Positions 1 to 7,029 are shown, counted from the first letter of the stretch. The stretch: 8,963 nucleotides of DNA from Deltaproteobacteria bacterium (GCA_018262455.1 JAGSPR010000284.1:1-8963); one strand, 5' to 3'. Notes: generated from the sequence alone by a model not told the origin. A program made the numbers and translations.

Positions 1-615
1 CGGGAGATCGCCGTTCCGGCCGTAGATCCCGGCGAGGTTGACGAGCATGCGGCTCAGGATCTGACGCTTGCTGGCGGCGGCGATCACGCTCGGCTCGAGC
101 ACCGCGTCGGGCGTCGTGGTCTTGCGGAGCAGGGCCTCGAGATCGCCCGGGGTCAAGACGCGGCCGTTCGAGAACGGATCGAGGAACAGCCACTTGTCCT
201 CCATCGCGACCCGCACGAGGAAGTGACCTGGGAAGTTCACACCCTGAGCGAGGATGCCGACGCGGCGGGCCACCTCGAGGTAGAGCACCGAGAGCGAGAT
301 CGGGATCCCGGTGCGGCGATCGAGCACGTCGCTGAGGAAGCTGTTGCGCGGGTCGTAGTAGTCCTCGACATTGCCGCAGAAGCCGAGGCGCTCGAACAGG
401 CAGTCGCTGATCGCCTGCGCACGGCCGAGGCCGCCGGAGGCACGCGAGACCTCGGGGGCCGCGTAGCTGGCGATCGCATCGAGCTGGTCGCGGTACAATT
501 CGACGTCGCGCGCAGGGTAGTCCCAGGCCCCGATGAGGAGCGCAGCGTGATCGAGAGCGATGTCATCGCGCGCGACCACTTCGGCGAAGCGCAATAGCCC
601 CGGGGTGGGCTCCAT
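1..615 (-). CDS. SirB1/transglutaminase-like family protein (3' end cut by window)
   Basis: The frame reads without a stop for 205 codons from ATG at 615 and leaves the window at base 1, so the C-terminus is missing. The visible part matches the SirB1 N-terminal/transglutaminase core-2 family: an N-terminal helical part (LLRFAEVVARDD, then AALLIGAWDYPARDVELY), then NSFLSDVLDRRTGIPISLS, YLEVARRVGILAQGVNFPGHF and WLFLDPFSNG. The His of PGHF and the Asp of FLDPF fit the second and third positions of a transglutaminase triad; where classical members carry Cys, this one reads GIPISLS, so classical activity is unlikely (inference). Family members usually end in TPR-like helices, and the last visible residues (SKRQILSRMLVNLAGIYGR) look like the start of that part. 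The family's biochemical role is not established. An in-frame ATG at 633 is an alternative start; neither has a convincing Shine-Dalgarno. It is divergent from the kinase at 673. Confidence 0.88.
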   Translation of the reverse strand, partial: MEPTPGLLRFAEVVARDDIALDHAALLIGAWDYPARDVELYRDQLDAIASYAAPEVSRASGGLGRAQAISDCLFERLGFCGNVEDYYDPRNSFLSDVLDRRTGIPISLSVLYLEVARRVGILAQGVNFPGHFLVRVAMEDKWLFLDPFSNGRVLTPGDLEALLRKTTTPDAVLEPSVIAAASKRQILSRMLVNLAGIYGRNGDLP

Positions 616-659
616 GATACCCGAGCGTAGCATCCCTTGACGCCGGGACGATCCTCTTC

Positions 660-663
660 GGAG
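660..663 (+). promoter_or_regulatory. Shine-Dalgarno GGAG deciding the kinase start
   Basis: GGAG lies 9 nt upstream of ATG 673 and supports that start over the in-frame ATG at 715, which has no such motif, and over TTG at 637. Against it, the 14 codons between 673 and 715 include less favoured codons (TGT and two CGA), so 715 remains possible. Confidence 0.5.
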
Positions 664-672
664 CTTCCCCGA

Positions 673-1854
673 ATGGAGCACTCGGTGCCGCGATGTGTGC
701 GATGCTCGCCGTCCATGGCCGAGGAGCCACGTCCAGGGTTGATCGTCGGCGGTCGCTACGAGCTCATCGAGGTGGCGGGCCGGGGTGGCATGGCCGACGT
801 GTGGCGCGGCCGGGTGCGTGGCGACTCTGGCTTCGTCCGCGATGTCGCGGTCAAGCAGATGCACGGCAACCTCGTGTCGCAGCCGACGTACGTCGCGATG
901 TTCGTCGAGGAAGCGCGCATCGGCTCGTCGCTGCAATCCCCGAACGTGTCGGAGATCCACGACTTCATCCACGACCGCGGGCACTACTACATGGTGCTCG
1001 AATGGATCGACGGCATCGATCTCGGCAGCTGGATCCGCTACCACTCGCAGCGCAACGATCCGACCCGGTGGGAGCTGGTCGCGGCGGTCGGCGTCGGCAT
1101 CCTGCGCGGGCTGGCGGCGGCTCACGAGCGGCTCGGTCCCGACGGCAGACCCATGCCCGTCGTCCACCGCGACGTGTCACCGCACAACGTGCTGTTGACG
1201 ACCCGCGGCATGGTGAAGCTGATCGATTTCGGCCTCGCGCTCGCCCCCGATCGCACCCAGGAGACCACCGATCCCGGGATCGTGAAGGGCAAGATGTCCT
1301 ACCTCGCACCCGAGATCGTCGCGGGCGGCCGTCCCGTTCCTGCCTCGGATCAGTTCGCGTGCGGCTCGGTGCTGTGGGAGGCGCTCGTCGGGCGCAAGCT
1401 GTTCGACGGCGCCACGGACTACGAGACCTACACCCGGTTGCGCGACTGCATGGTCCAGCCGCTGCGGCCGCTGCGCTCCGACGTTCCGCAGCCGTTCACC
1501 CAGATCATCCACCGCGCGCTGTCTCCTGATGTCGATGCGCGATTCCCCTCCACGCGCGAGATGGCTCGCCAGATCGGGACGACCCTCAAGAGGGTCCAGC
1601 TGCGCAAGGATCTCCACACGGTGCTCGCGCGCAGCGTCGCCGAGGCACGGCTGTCGCTGGGGCTCGGCCCGCGGCTGAACGAGGCCTCCGAGGCGACCCC
1701 GATCGCGGAGATCTTGCCCCCGGGGACGCCGCGGGTCCCTTCGAGCGCCAAGCCGTTGCCGATGCCGCCCGATCGACCGTCCGAACCGGGCGGCTGGTCG
1801 GAGGCCGTCCGCGGGCTCCGCCACTACCTGCCGTTCTTCGGCAAGAAGCGCTGA
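673..1854 (+). CDS. Soluble Hanks-type Ser/Thr protein kinase
   Basis: A 393-residue eukaryotic-like kinase that should transfer ATP phosphate to Ser/Thr on partner proteins in the cytoplasm. Visible motifs: glycine loop GRGGMADVW (36-44), VAVK with Lys61, alpha-C Glu80 in FVEEAR, hinge MVLEWIDG (107-114), catalytic loop HRDVSPHN (165-172; Asp167, Asn172), DFG 185-187, activation segment with Thr198/Thr199, and APE 212-214. HRDVSPHN replaces the usual HRDLKPEN; Ser at the Lys position is common in myxobacterial kinases (family knowledge). After the catalytic domain (about 28-305) comes a helical stretch (306-345), then a Pro-rich tail ending in LPFFGKKR. No membrane segment is present. The N-terminus has a CxxC (C8-C11) if ATG 673 is used. 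It diverges from the SirB1-like gene and converges on the membrane kinase with a 16-bp gap. The substrate is unknown. Confidence 0.93.
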   Translation: MEHSVPRCVRCSPSMAEEPRPGLIVGGRYELIEVAGRGGMADVWRGRVRGDSGFVRDVAVKQMHGNLVSQPTYVAMFVEEARIGSSLQSPNVSEIHDFIHDRGHYYMVLEWIDGIDLGSWIRYHSQRNDPTRWELVAAVGVGILRGLAAAHERLGPDGRPMPVVHRDVSPHNVLLTTRGMVKLIDFGLALAPDRTQETTDPGIVKGKMSYLAPEIVAGGRPVPASDQFACGSVLWEALVGRKLFDGATDYETYTRLRDCMVQPLRPLRSDVPQPFTQIIHRALSPDVDARFPSTREMARQIGTTLKRVQLRKDLHTVLARSVAEARLSLGLGPRLNEASEATPIAEILPPGTPRVPSSAKPLPMPPDRPSEPGGWSEAVRGLRHYLPFFGKKR

Positions 1855-1870
1855 GCACTGGCCCCCGGCG

Positions 1871-3703
1871 TCAGCTCGCGCGTGGGACGAGCTGGCGGAG
1901 TTGCCACGCCTGCGTGAGCAGCGCGCGGTGCGCGGCGCGCGAGCGGCTGCGCAGGATCTCGCCGATGATCGAGGCACCGGCGATCAGCATGACCATGTAG
2001 AGCCCGCCGACCACGAAGATCGAGACCTCCCCACCCGCGATCGCCGGCGGCCGGAACACCATCCCCTCTTGCGTGACGGTCATCGTTGGCGACAGGACAC
2101 CCGCCCTCTCGAGGACCCACGGCCCGACCACCGCGATGATCAGCGAGCTGGCGATCGTGAGGCTGGACCCCAGCCACGAGAACCTCGGCGTGAACACCAT
2201 GGCCAGCGCGAACACCGCGGCGATGCCCGGCGCGATCAGGAGCGGCGAGTACATCCGCGCGAGCAAGGCGACCATGACGGTGTTGCCGATCACGATCAAC
2301 CCCGTCATGGGCGTCGGGGAGCGGAGGTTGTAGAGACACACGCCGCCCGCGATGGCCATCGCCACCGCGAGTGCGACGACGTAGCTCGAGGCACCTCCGG
2401 CCATCAACCACAGCACCGGCGTGGACACGAGGCCGGCGCCGATTGCGATCAGCCCGGCGAGCGCGTTGACCTTCGCGGCCCGCACGTCATCGGCGCTGAT
2501 CGCCTCCTCGACCTCGCGGGGCGTCGTGACCGGGGGCTCGAGCATCAGCCGGCCGACGAGCTCGGCGGCACCCTTGAGCGCAGGATCGAGCGCCAGCGCA
2601 GCAGCTGACTCCTGGATCGCGGTGCGACGGTCGACCTCGGTGGCCCCGGCGAACGCCTCGCGCGCGACCTCGAGGTGCTCGCGGGCCAGGCCTCGTCGCA
2701 GCGCGAGATCGCGGTCGCCGTCGAGGTAGCGCTGCACGCGATCGCCGAGCTCGCGCGCGGTCTGGATCCGGTCCTCGCGATCGGGCTTGGTCGCGTGCGC
2801 GCACAGCTCATCGAGCTCGGGCGGGATCGTGCGTCCGGGGGCGCGCTCCGATGGCCGGTGGTCGTCGCGCAGCAGCGCGCTGTGGAGGCCTTCCTGACCC
2901 TTCGGGTGCAGAGGCTCGCCCGCGAGGATCTCGAACAGCATGCAGCCGAGCGTGTAGATGTCGGCGCGGCCATCGATGTCGGTGCGGCCACGAACCTGCT
3001 CTGGCGCCATGTAGCCGGGAGTTCCGATCGTCGTCCCGGCGGCGGTCGCGTGCTCGCCGCTGCCGCCGCTGCTGTCGACGTCGGCGAACTCGCCCTCGTC
3101 CTCACCGACGACCTTCGCGACGCCCCAGTCGAGCACGTAGACCTCGCCGAAGTCGCCGAGCATGATGTTGTCGGGCTTGAGGTCGCGATGGACGACCCCG
3201 CGGACGTGGGCGAACTCGACCGCGAGACAGACCTCGGCGAACGCGCGCAGGACGCGCTGCAGCGTGAAGCTGGGCGGACTGCCTGCCTCGCGCTCGCCCC
3301 TGGCATTGGCGAGGACCTTCGCCAGCGTCGTGCCGGTCAGCTTCTTCATCACGAAGAACGGCAACCCGTCGGTGTCGCTCCCGATCTCGTGCACCGGCAC
3401 GATTGCCGGGTGCTCGAGGCGTCCCTGGATCGACGCCTCGCGCAGGAACCGGGAGATCGCACGCTCGCTCGGAGCCGCGGCCCGCATGCGCTTGATCGCG
3501 ACATCGCGCCCGACCTGTTCGTCGCGCGCGGTCATCACCTCGCCCATGCCGCCCTTGCCGATCCTGCGCGCGATTCGATAGCGCGACACGACGAGCGAGT
3601 CGGCGGCAGGCTCGGTACGGTCTGTGACGGTCTTGCGCGAACGTTCGTCGGCGGTGCGTGGTGCCACAACGGTTCCATCACCGGAGGCGTCGTCGGAGCT
3701 CAT
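1871..3703 (-). CDS. Membrane Ser/Thr protein kinase with six-helix C-terminus
   Basis: A 610-residue Hanks-type kinase. The N-terminal kinase domain (about 41-330) shows GKGGMGEV (49-56), VAIK with Lys71, alpha-C Glu89 in FLREAS, HRDLKPDN (172-179), LDWG (191-194, Trp replacing Phe of DFG, a known variant) and APE (233-235). A Ser/Gly/Asp/Glu-rich insert (about 200-222) sits in the activation segment before GTPGYMAPE. A linker (320-410) contains RYLDGDRDLALRRGLA and a TPR-like stretch with ALALDP. Six predicted membrane helices follow, at about 414-434, 439-458, 465-483, 486-504, 511-531 and 558-582, with a soluble loop between the last two, then a basic cytoplasmic tail (584-610). No PASTA or other known extracytoplasmic sensor is visible, so the membrane part may be the sensor (inference). 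ATG 3703 is chosen because the open frame further upstream overlaps the lipoprotein gene in another frame and does not look like kinase sequence. GGAG lies only 2 nt before the ATG. Confidence 0.93.
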   Translation of the reverse strand: MSSDDASGDGTVVAPRTADERSRKTVTDRTEPAADSLVVSRYRIARRIGKGGMGEVMTARDEQVGRDVAIKRMRAAAPSERAISRFLREASIQGRLEHPAIVPVHEIGSDTDGLPFFVMKKLTGTTLAKVLANARGEREAGSPPSFTLQRVLRAFAEVCLAVEFAHVRGVVHRDLKPDNIMLGDFGEVYVLDWGVAKVVGEDEGEFADVDSSGGSGEHATAAGTTIGTPGYMAPEQVRGRTDIDGRADIYTLGCMLFEILAGEPLHPKGQEGLHSALLRDDHRPSERAPGRTIPPELDELCAHATKPDREDRIQTARELGDRVQRYLDGDRDLALRRGLAREHLEVAREAFAGATEVDRRTAIQESAAALALDPALKGAAELVGRLMLEPPVTTPREVEEAISADDVRAAKVNALAGLIAIGAGLVSTPVLWLMAGGASSYVVALAVAMAIAGGVCLYNLRSPTPMTGLIVIGNTVMVALLARMYSPLLIAPGIAAVFALAMVFTPRFSWLGSSLTIASSLIIAVVGPWVLERAGVLSPTMTVTQEGMVFRPPAIAGGEVSIFVVGGLYMVMLIAGASIIGEILRSRSRAAHRALLTQAWQLRQLVPRAS

Positions 3704-3843
3704 GGCTCCACGATAACCCCAGGCGTGGCCTGGCCGGGGGCAGAGTGACCCCACGCTCACGGGGCGCCGGCGTCGCCTTGTTCGAGGACCAGGCCATGCT
3801 TGCGGCTTGTCGGTTTCGGTGATCGGGCGCGCACGGCCCCGAG

Positions 3844-4569
3844 CTAGAAGTCGTCGGGGCCCGAGCCCTCGACATTCTTGTCGCCGTCCTCGTCCTTCGG
3901 CGCCGGACGGATGTAGATATCGTCGATCCGCCACTCGTCCTCCTCTTTGCGGAGGACGATGCGATAGCGGATGCCGTTCTCGTCCCACCGCAGCTCGGCG
4001 CGATCCTTGAACTCCTCGAGCTTGTCGTTGATGCGCTTGCCGATGCCGGCGACGAACCCCTCGACCTGCTTGGTCAGGCCATCGCGGCGACGCTGCGTCA
4101 GGACCCCGAGCAGCGCGCTGACATCGCGCCCGGCGATCGCATCCGCGAACAGCCGGATCGCATCACGCGGCCGCTTCGCGCGCGACCGACTCACGAGCTC
4201 GGACTCGAGGCGCCAGGTCTTGCCCTCGCGCTCGAGCTGGACGAGCTTGCCGTCCGAGAAGCTGATCAGCGCGCGCTCGCCGACGTCGGGATTGCCCTTG
4301 AGGCTGTCCTCGAGCACCTTCGCCTGCCACGCCCGCTCCTTCTCGGACTGCTTCCACTGCAGCGCGAACTCGTCGAAGCTGAGCTTCTTGCGCGACGACG
4401 ATGACAGCAGCGAGTACGCGTCACGCGGGCTGTTACTGCGCAGCGCGGACACGTAGGCGCGAACGCCGGTCGAGGCAGGGGTCGATGGCCCCATCGCCCC
4501 ACCACAGGCCGCGACGACGCCGAACATCAACAACACGAAGGCGGTGCGGCAGTGCCGGAGCATTGCCAT
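3844..4569 (-). CDS. Lipoprotein with two tandem NTF2-like repeats
   Basis: A 241-residue protein with a type II signal peptide: basic start (MAMLRHCR), hydrophobic FVLLMFGVV and lipobox VAAC with lipidated Cys22. The mature part appears to be an internal duplication. Unit 1 (about 33-125) begins VRAYVSALRSNSPRDAYSLL and ends KLVQLEREGKTWRLES. Unit 2 (about 134-223) begins DAIRLFADAIAGRDVSALL and ends IRYRIVLRKEEDEWRIDDI. Both follow the NTF2/DUF4878-like pattern, helices carrying a residue-exchange 'A..D..a.L' motif and then strands closing on a W-R pair. Such domains usually bind small ligands or serve as envelope scaffolds; nothing points to a specific function. The C-terminus is acidic (KDEDGDKNVEGSGPDDF). 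ATG 4569 or ATG 4563 could be the start; neither has a Shine-Dalgarno. It lies 140 bp upstream of the membrane kinase on the same strand, so co-transcription is possible. An intrinsic terminator sits just before the start. Confidence 0.85.
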   Translation of the reverse strand: MAMLRHCRTAFVLLMFGVVAACGGAMGPSTPASTGVRAYVSALRSNSPRDAYSLLSSSSRKKLSFDEFALQWKQSEKERAWQAKVLEDSLKGNPDVGERALISFSDGKLVQLEREGKTWRLESELVSRSRAKRPRDAIRLFADAIAGRDVSALLGVLTQRRRDGLTKQVEGFVAGIGKRINDKLEEFKDRAELRWDENGIRYRIVLRKEEDEWRIDDIYIRPAPKDEDGDKNVEGSGPDDF

Positions 4570-4585
4570 GACACTAGCACTGCCG

Positions 4586-4623
4586 AAAAAGACAAAGCCA
4601 CCGAGGCACCATGCCTCGGTGGC
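4586..4623 (-). terminator. Perfect 12-bp stem intrinsic terminator
   Basis: The arms GCCACCGAGGCA (4597-4608) and TGCCTCGGTGGC (4612-4623) are exact reverse complements around a 3-nt loop. Read on the minus strand, the stem is followed immediately by TTTGTCTTTTT (4596 down to 4586), the classic Rho-independent pattern. The plus-strand side is C-rich, so it acts in one direction only. It would end minus-strand transcripts coming from the small lipoprotein gene (stop at 4873) or from the gene-free stretch. Only 16 nt separate the T-tract from the ATG of the next minus-strand gene. Confidence 0.85.
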
Positions 4624-4769
4624 CCCCCCGCGCTGCGTGGCCGTCCGTCAAGATCCGGCAGCGAGGAGTATGACCCGCAGTATTGCGAGGCAGATGCCAG
4701 GTAGACGTGGCGGTGCTTGCGCGATTCAGTCATCGCAAGTAGGCGCCCCCGCAGGATCGCCGCCGGACC

Positions 4770-4803
4770 GGTGTGAACGCCCGTTGACTGGGCGAGGTGT
4801 GAA
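4770..4803. repeat. 8-bp direct repeat flanking a short hairpin
   Basis: GGTGTGAA occurs at 4770-4777 and again at 4796-4803, exactly 26 bp apart. Between the copies lies an inverted repeat, CGCCC (4778-4782) and GGGCG (4790-4794), with a 7-nt loop GTTGACT. The symmetric layout could be an operator or a structured RNA element; it could also be chance. Confidence 0.35.
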
Positions 4804-4872
4804 TGTTGCCATGGGAAGTCCCCGACACCCTTGGACATTGGCGTGAAGCGAGGTCGCGCGCCCGAACCGAGG

Positions 4873-5250
4873 TCAGCGTGCGGACGCGGAGTGGATCTCG
4901 ATCACCGCATCCTCCCGGCACAGCTCCGCGATCTTCTGCTTCTTGGTGAACCCGCCGTAGAACACGGCGACCTCGGTGTGGGCGGGATCGAAGGGGACCA
5001 CGAACATGCCATCGGGACCGGACATCGCCATCTTGCTCACGGTCTCGTCGCCGAGGACGAGGATCGTGGCGCCTGCGATCGGGTTGCGGTGGGTGTCGAG
5101 GTCGACGACCTGACCGTCGATCTGTGCCGGCAAGCAGCCCGCGGCGACGTCGCGCGGTGCCCGGTTCTGGAGCGGCGCCGGCGGCAGCGCGGCGTGGCAG
5201 CCGGCGACGGTCGACCACACCACCAGCACCAACAACGACAACCAGCGCAC
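4873..5250 (-). CDS. Small lipoprotein with carboxypeptidase-regulatory-like domain
   Basis: A 125-residue envelope protein when started at GTG 5250. This start gives a compact type II signal peptide: Arg2, hydrophobic WLSLLVLVVWST and lipobox VAGC with Cys18. From about residue 43 to the end it matches the carboxypeptidase-regulatory/CNA-B-like beta-sandwich: IDGQVVDLDTHRNPIAGATI, the turn-strand SGPDGMFVVPF and the closing strand VAVFYGGF. Such domains are non-catalytic and usually mediate structure or binding. Three further Cys residues (none in a known metal motif) include C39 and C111, which could form a disulphide (inference). The same frame extends to GTG 5367, which would put about 39 Arg/Gly-rich residues before the signal peptide; I judge that unlikely, though it would leave only 19 bp to nadB. 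It lies downstream of nadB on the same strand and may share its transcript. Role unknown. Confidence 0.75.
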   Translation of the reverse strand: MRWLSLLVLVVWSTVAGCHAALPPAPLQNRAPRDVAAGCLPAQIDGQVVDLDTHRNPIAGATILVLGDETVSKMAMSGPDGMFVVPFDPAHTEVAVFYGGFTKKQKIAELCREDAVIEIHSASAR

Positions 5251-5386
5251 CTTCCAGGGTAGCGCGGTTGCACCCCGTCGACGACACGCGTCTATGTCTG
5301 GAATCTCGGTCCCTTGGCCGGCCGGCCGCGCGACGCCCAGGTCCTGGCCAGCGAGCGCCGAGGTCACAGCCTCGCGGAACGCGCGC

Positions 5387-6985
5387 TCAGCCGCGGGGGC
5401 CGTTGGTGAGCTGGATCTCCGAGTGCCGTGCTTCCGGGAGCTTGTCCGGGTAATCGAGCGTGTAGTGCAGCCCGCGCGATTCCTTGCGCCGGCGCGCGCT
5501 CTCGATCACGAGGTGGGCGACGAGCGCGACGTTGCGGAGCTCGATCAGATCGCTCGTGATCTTGAAGTCGAGGTAGTACTCGCGGATCTCGTCGCGCAGG
5601 ATGTCGATGCGCCGGCGCGCGCGCTCGAGGCGCTTGTCGGACCGGACGATCCCGACGTACGACCACATGAACCGGCGGATCTCTTCCCAGTTGAGCGACA
5701 CGACGATCGCATCGTTCGAGTCGGTGGCCACGCCGTACGACCACGGCGCGACCTGAGACGGCCTGGTCCGGGGCGCGTCCTTCACGGCGGCCGCGGCGCG
5801 CTTCGAGTACACCATGCCCTCGAGTAGCGAGTTCGAGGCGAGCCGGTTCGCGCCGTGCAGGCCGGTGAACGCGCACTCGCCGATCGCGTACAGGCCGGTG
5901 ATCGTCGTCGCGCCGAAGTGGTCGGTCTTGATGCCGCCGCACATGTAGTGCGCCGCCGGGACGCAAGGGATCGGCTGCTTGGTGATGTCGATGCCGAGGC
6001 CGAGGCAGCGCTCGGCGATGTTCGGGAACCGGCCTCGCACGAACGCCGGATCGAGGTGCGTCATGTCGAGGTACACCGAGTCGGCGCCCGACTTCTTGAG
6101 CTCGTTGTCGATCGCGCGGGCGACGATGTCGCGCGACGCGAGCGACTTCATGGGGTGGTAGTTCTCCATGAAGGTCTCGCCGCTCGCGAGCCGCAACACG
6201 CCACCCTCGCCCCGCATCGCCTCCGAGAGCAGGAAGTTCCGCGCCATCGGGTGGTAGAGCACCGTCGGGTGGAACTGCACGAACTCGAGGTCACAGACCG
6301 CGGCACCGATGCGATACGCCATCGCGACGCCGTCGCCGGTCGCGACATCGGGGTTGGACGTGTAGACGTAGACCTTGCCGGTGCCACCCGACGCGAGCAC
6401 GGTCGCGCGCGCGACGATCGTCTTGACCTCGCCGCTGTTGCGGTCGAGCACGTAGGCGCCGAAGCACGCCGGATCACCGCCGTACTTCGCCATCGACAGC
6501 AGGTCGACCGCGATGTGCTCGTCGAGCATCGTGATGTTGGCGTGCTTGGAGGCGGCCTCGATCAGCGCGCGCTGGATCTCCCGGCCGGTGACGTCTTCCC
6601 AGTGCACGACGCGGTGGCGCGAGTGGGCGCCTTCACGGCCGAGATCGAGCTCGCCGGTCCTGGTCCGGTCGAGCCGAACGCCGAGCTGGAGCAGGCGCTC
6701 GACCTGCGCCGGACCATCGGTGACGCACATCTCGACGACCTCGCGATCGCACAGGCCATCGCCCGCGATCAGCGTGTCCTCGATGTGGCGCTCGAAGCTG
6801 TCGTCCTTCGCGAGCACCGCGGCGACGCCGCCCTGGGCCCAGTTCGTGTTGGTGTCGATCGGCCGCTTCTTGGTGACGACCACGACCCGGCCATGCTCGG
6901 CCGCCAGCAACGCGAAGTTGAGCCCGGCGATTCCAGAGCCGATGACCAGGTAGTCGGTCTCGAGCGGCATGTGAGCTGCGACCAT
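5387..6985 (-). CDS. nadB: L-aspartate oxidase
   Basis: Catalyses FAD-dependent oxidation of L-aspartate to iminoaspartate, the first step of de novo NAD synthesis, in the cytoplasm; the product goes to quinolinate synthase NadA. The 532-residue length is normal. Visible features are the FAD dinucleotide motif GSGIAGL (16-22), TNWAQGGVAAV (48-57), ASGGTG (199-203), and the fumarate-reductase-like active site: REGAHSRHRVVH (Glu118), FHPT (His239), SRDIVARA (Arg285), PAAHYMCGG (His346) and GANRLASNSLLEG (Arg381). These correspond in spacing to the E. coli residues E121, H244, R290, H351 and R386. The C-terminal helical domain carries RNVALVAHLVIESARRRKES. ATG 6985 is used; ATG 6970 (MPLETDYLVIGSG) is equally plausible and neither has a Shine-Dalgarno. 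nadA and nadC are not in the window. The gene diverges from the lytic transglycosylase across 44 bp. Confidence 0.97.
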   Translation of the reverse strand: MVAAHMPLETDYLVIGSGIAGLNFALLAAEHGRVVVVTKKRPIDTNTNWAQGGVAAVLAKDDSFERHIEDTLIAGDGLCDREVVEMCVTDGPAQVERLLQLGVRLDRTRTGELDLGREGAHSRHRVVHWEDVTGREIQRALIEAASKHANITMLDEHIAVDLLSMAKYGGDPACFGAYVLDRNSGEVKTIVARATVLASGGTGKVYVYTSNPDVATGDGVAMAYRIGAAVCDLEFVQFHPTVLYHPMARNFLLSEAMRGEGGVLRLASGETFMENYHPMKSLASRDIVARAIDNELKKSGADSVYLDMTHLDPAFVRGRFPNIAERCLGLGIDITKQPIPCVPAAHYMCGGIKTDHFGATTITGLYAIGECAFTGLHGANRLASNSLLEGMVYSKRAAAAVKDAPRTRPSQVAPWSYGVATDSNDAIVVSLNWEEIRRFMWSYVGIVRSDKRLERARRRIDILRDEIREYYLDFKITSDLIELRNVALVAHLVIESARRRKESRGLHYTLDYPDKLPEARHSEIQLTNGPRG

Positions 6986-6994
6986 ACAGGGTTT

Positions 6995-7021
6995 GGAGGT
7001 TCCGGAGGGTACGCGCTACCC
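6995..7021 (+). promoter_or_regulatory. Twin GGAGG and hairpin before the SLT start
   Basis: GGAGG occurs at 6995-6999 and 7004-7008, but the GTG start is at 7030, some 20 nt beyond the second copy, which is too far for normal pairing. A hairpin, GGGTA (7007-7011) with TACCC (7017-7021) around CGCGC, overlaps the second copy. It may bring the ribosome site closer to the start or hide it. The segment is also the whole spacer to nadB. Confidence 0.35.
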
Positions 7022-7029
7022 TTTCAGTC

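Larger units (their letters stand above)
4570..4872. other. Gene-free stretch of 303 bp
   Basis: No open frame here has recognisable protein character on either strand. Visible structures are the minus-strand terminator (4586-4623), an imperfect 6-bp stem CTTGCG/CGCAAG (4716-4721 with 4734-4739) and the repeat-flanked hairpin at 4770-4803. I looked for tRNA, SRP RNA, RNase P, tmRNA and 6S signatures and recognised none. It could be the 3' UTR of the upstream lipoprotein gene, or hold an unannotated minus-strand small RNA ending at the terminator. Confidence 0.6.

Noticed and set aside
1872..1894. Inverted repeat CAGCTCG/CGAGCTG near the convergent kinase ends.
   Set aside because: It lies within the last codons of the membrane kinase, has no T-tract on either side, and a 7-bp GC-rich stem is common here.
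2675..3748. A long open plus-strand frame antisense to the membrane kinase.
   Set aside because: It lies entirely opposite a gene with clear kinase motifs, is Arg/Ala/Val-rich without any recognisable domain, and such antisense frames are expected at this GC content.
3704..3843. A terminator or promoter between the NTF2-like lipoprotein and the membrane kinase.
   Set aside because: Only short GC-rich inverted repeats of 4-5 bp are visible, without a T-tract, and no recognisable -10/-35 pair on the minus strand.
4784..4812. A plus-strand TTGACT that could be a promoter -35 box.
   Set aside because: No -10 box at the right distance (TGCCAT), and no plus-strand gene follows.
4811..4830. GGAAGTCC, resembling part of the RNase P RNA signature.
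   Set aside because: The other conserved RNase P segments are absent and the space is too short.
4544..4846. Possible small genes on either strand in the gene-free stretch.
   Set aside because: The translated products show no domain, signal peptide or typical codon pattern, and one crosses the terminator.
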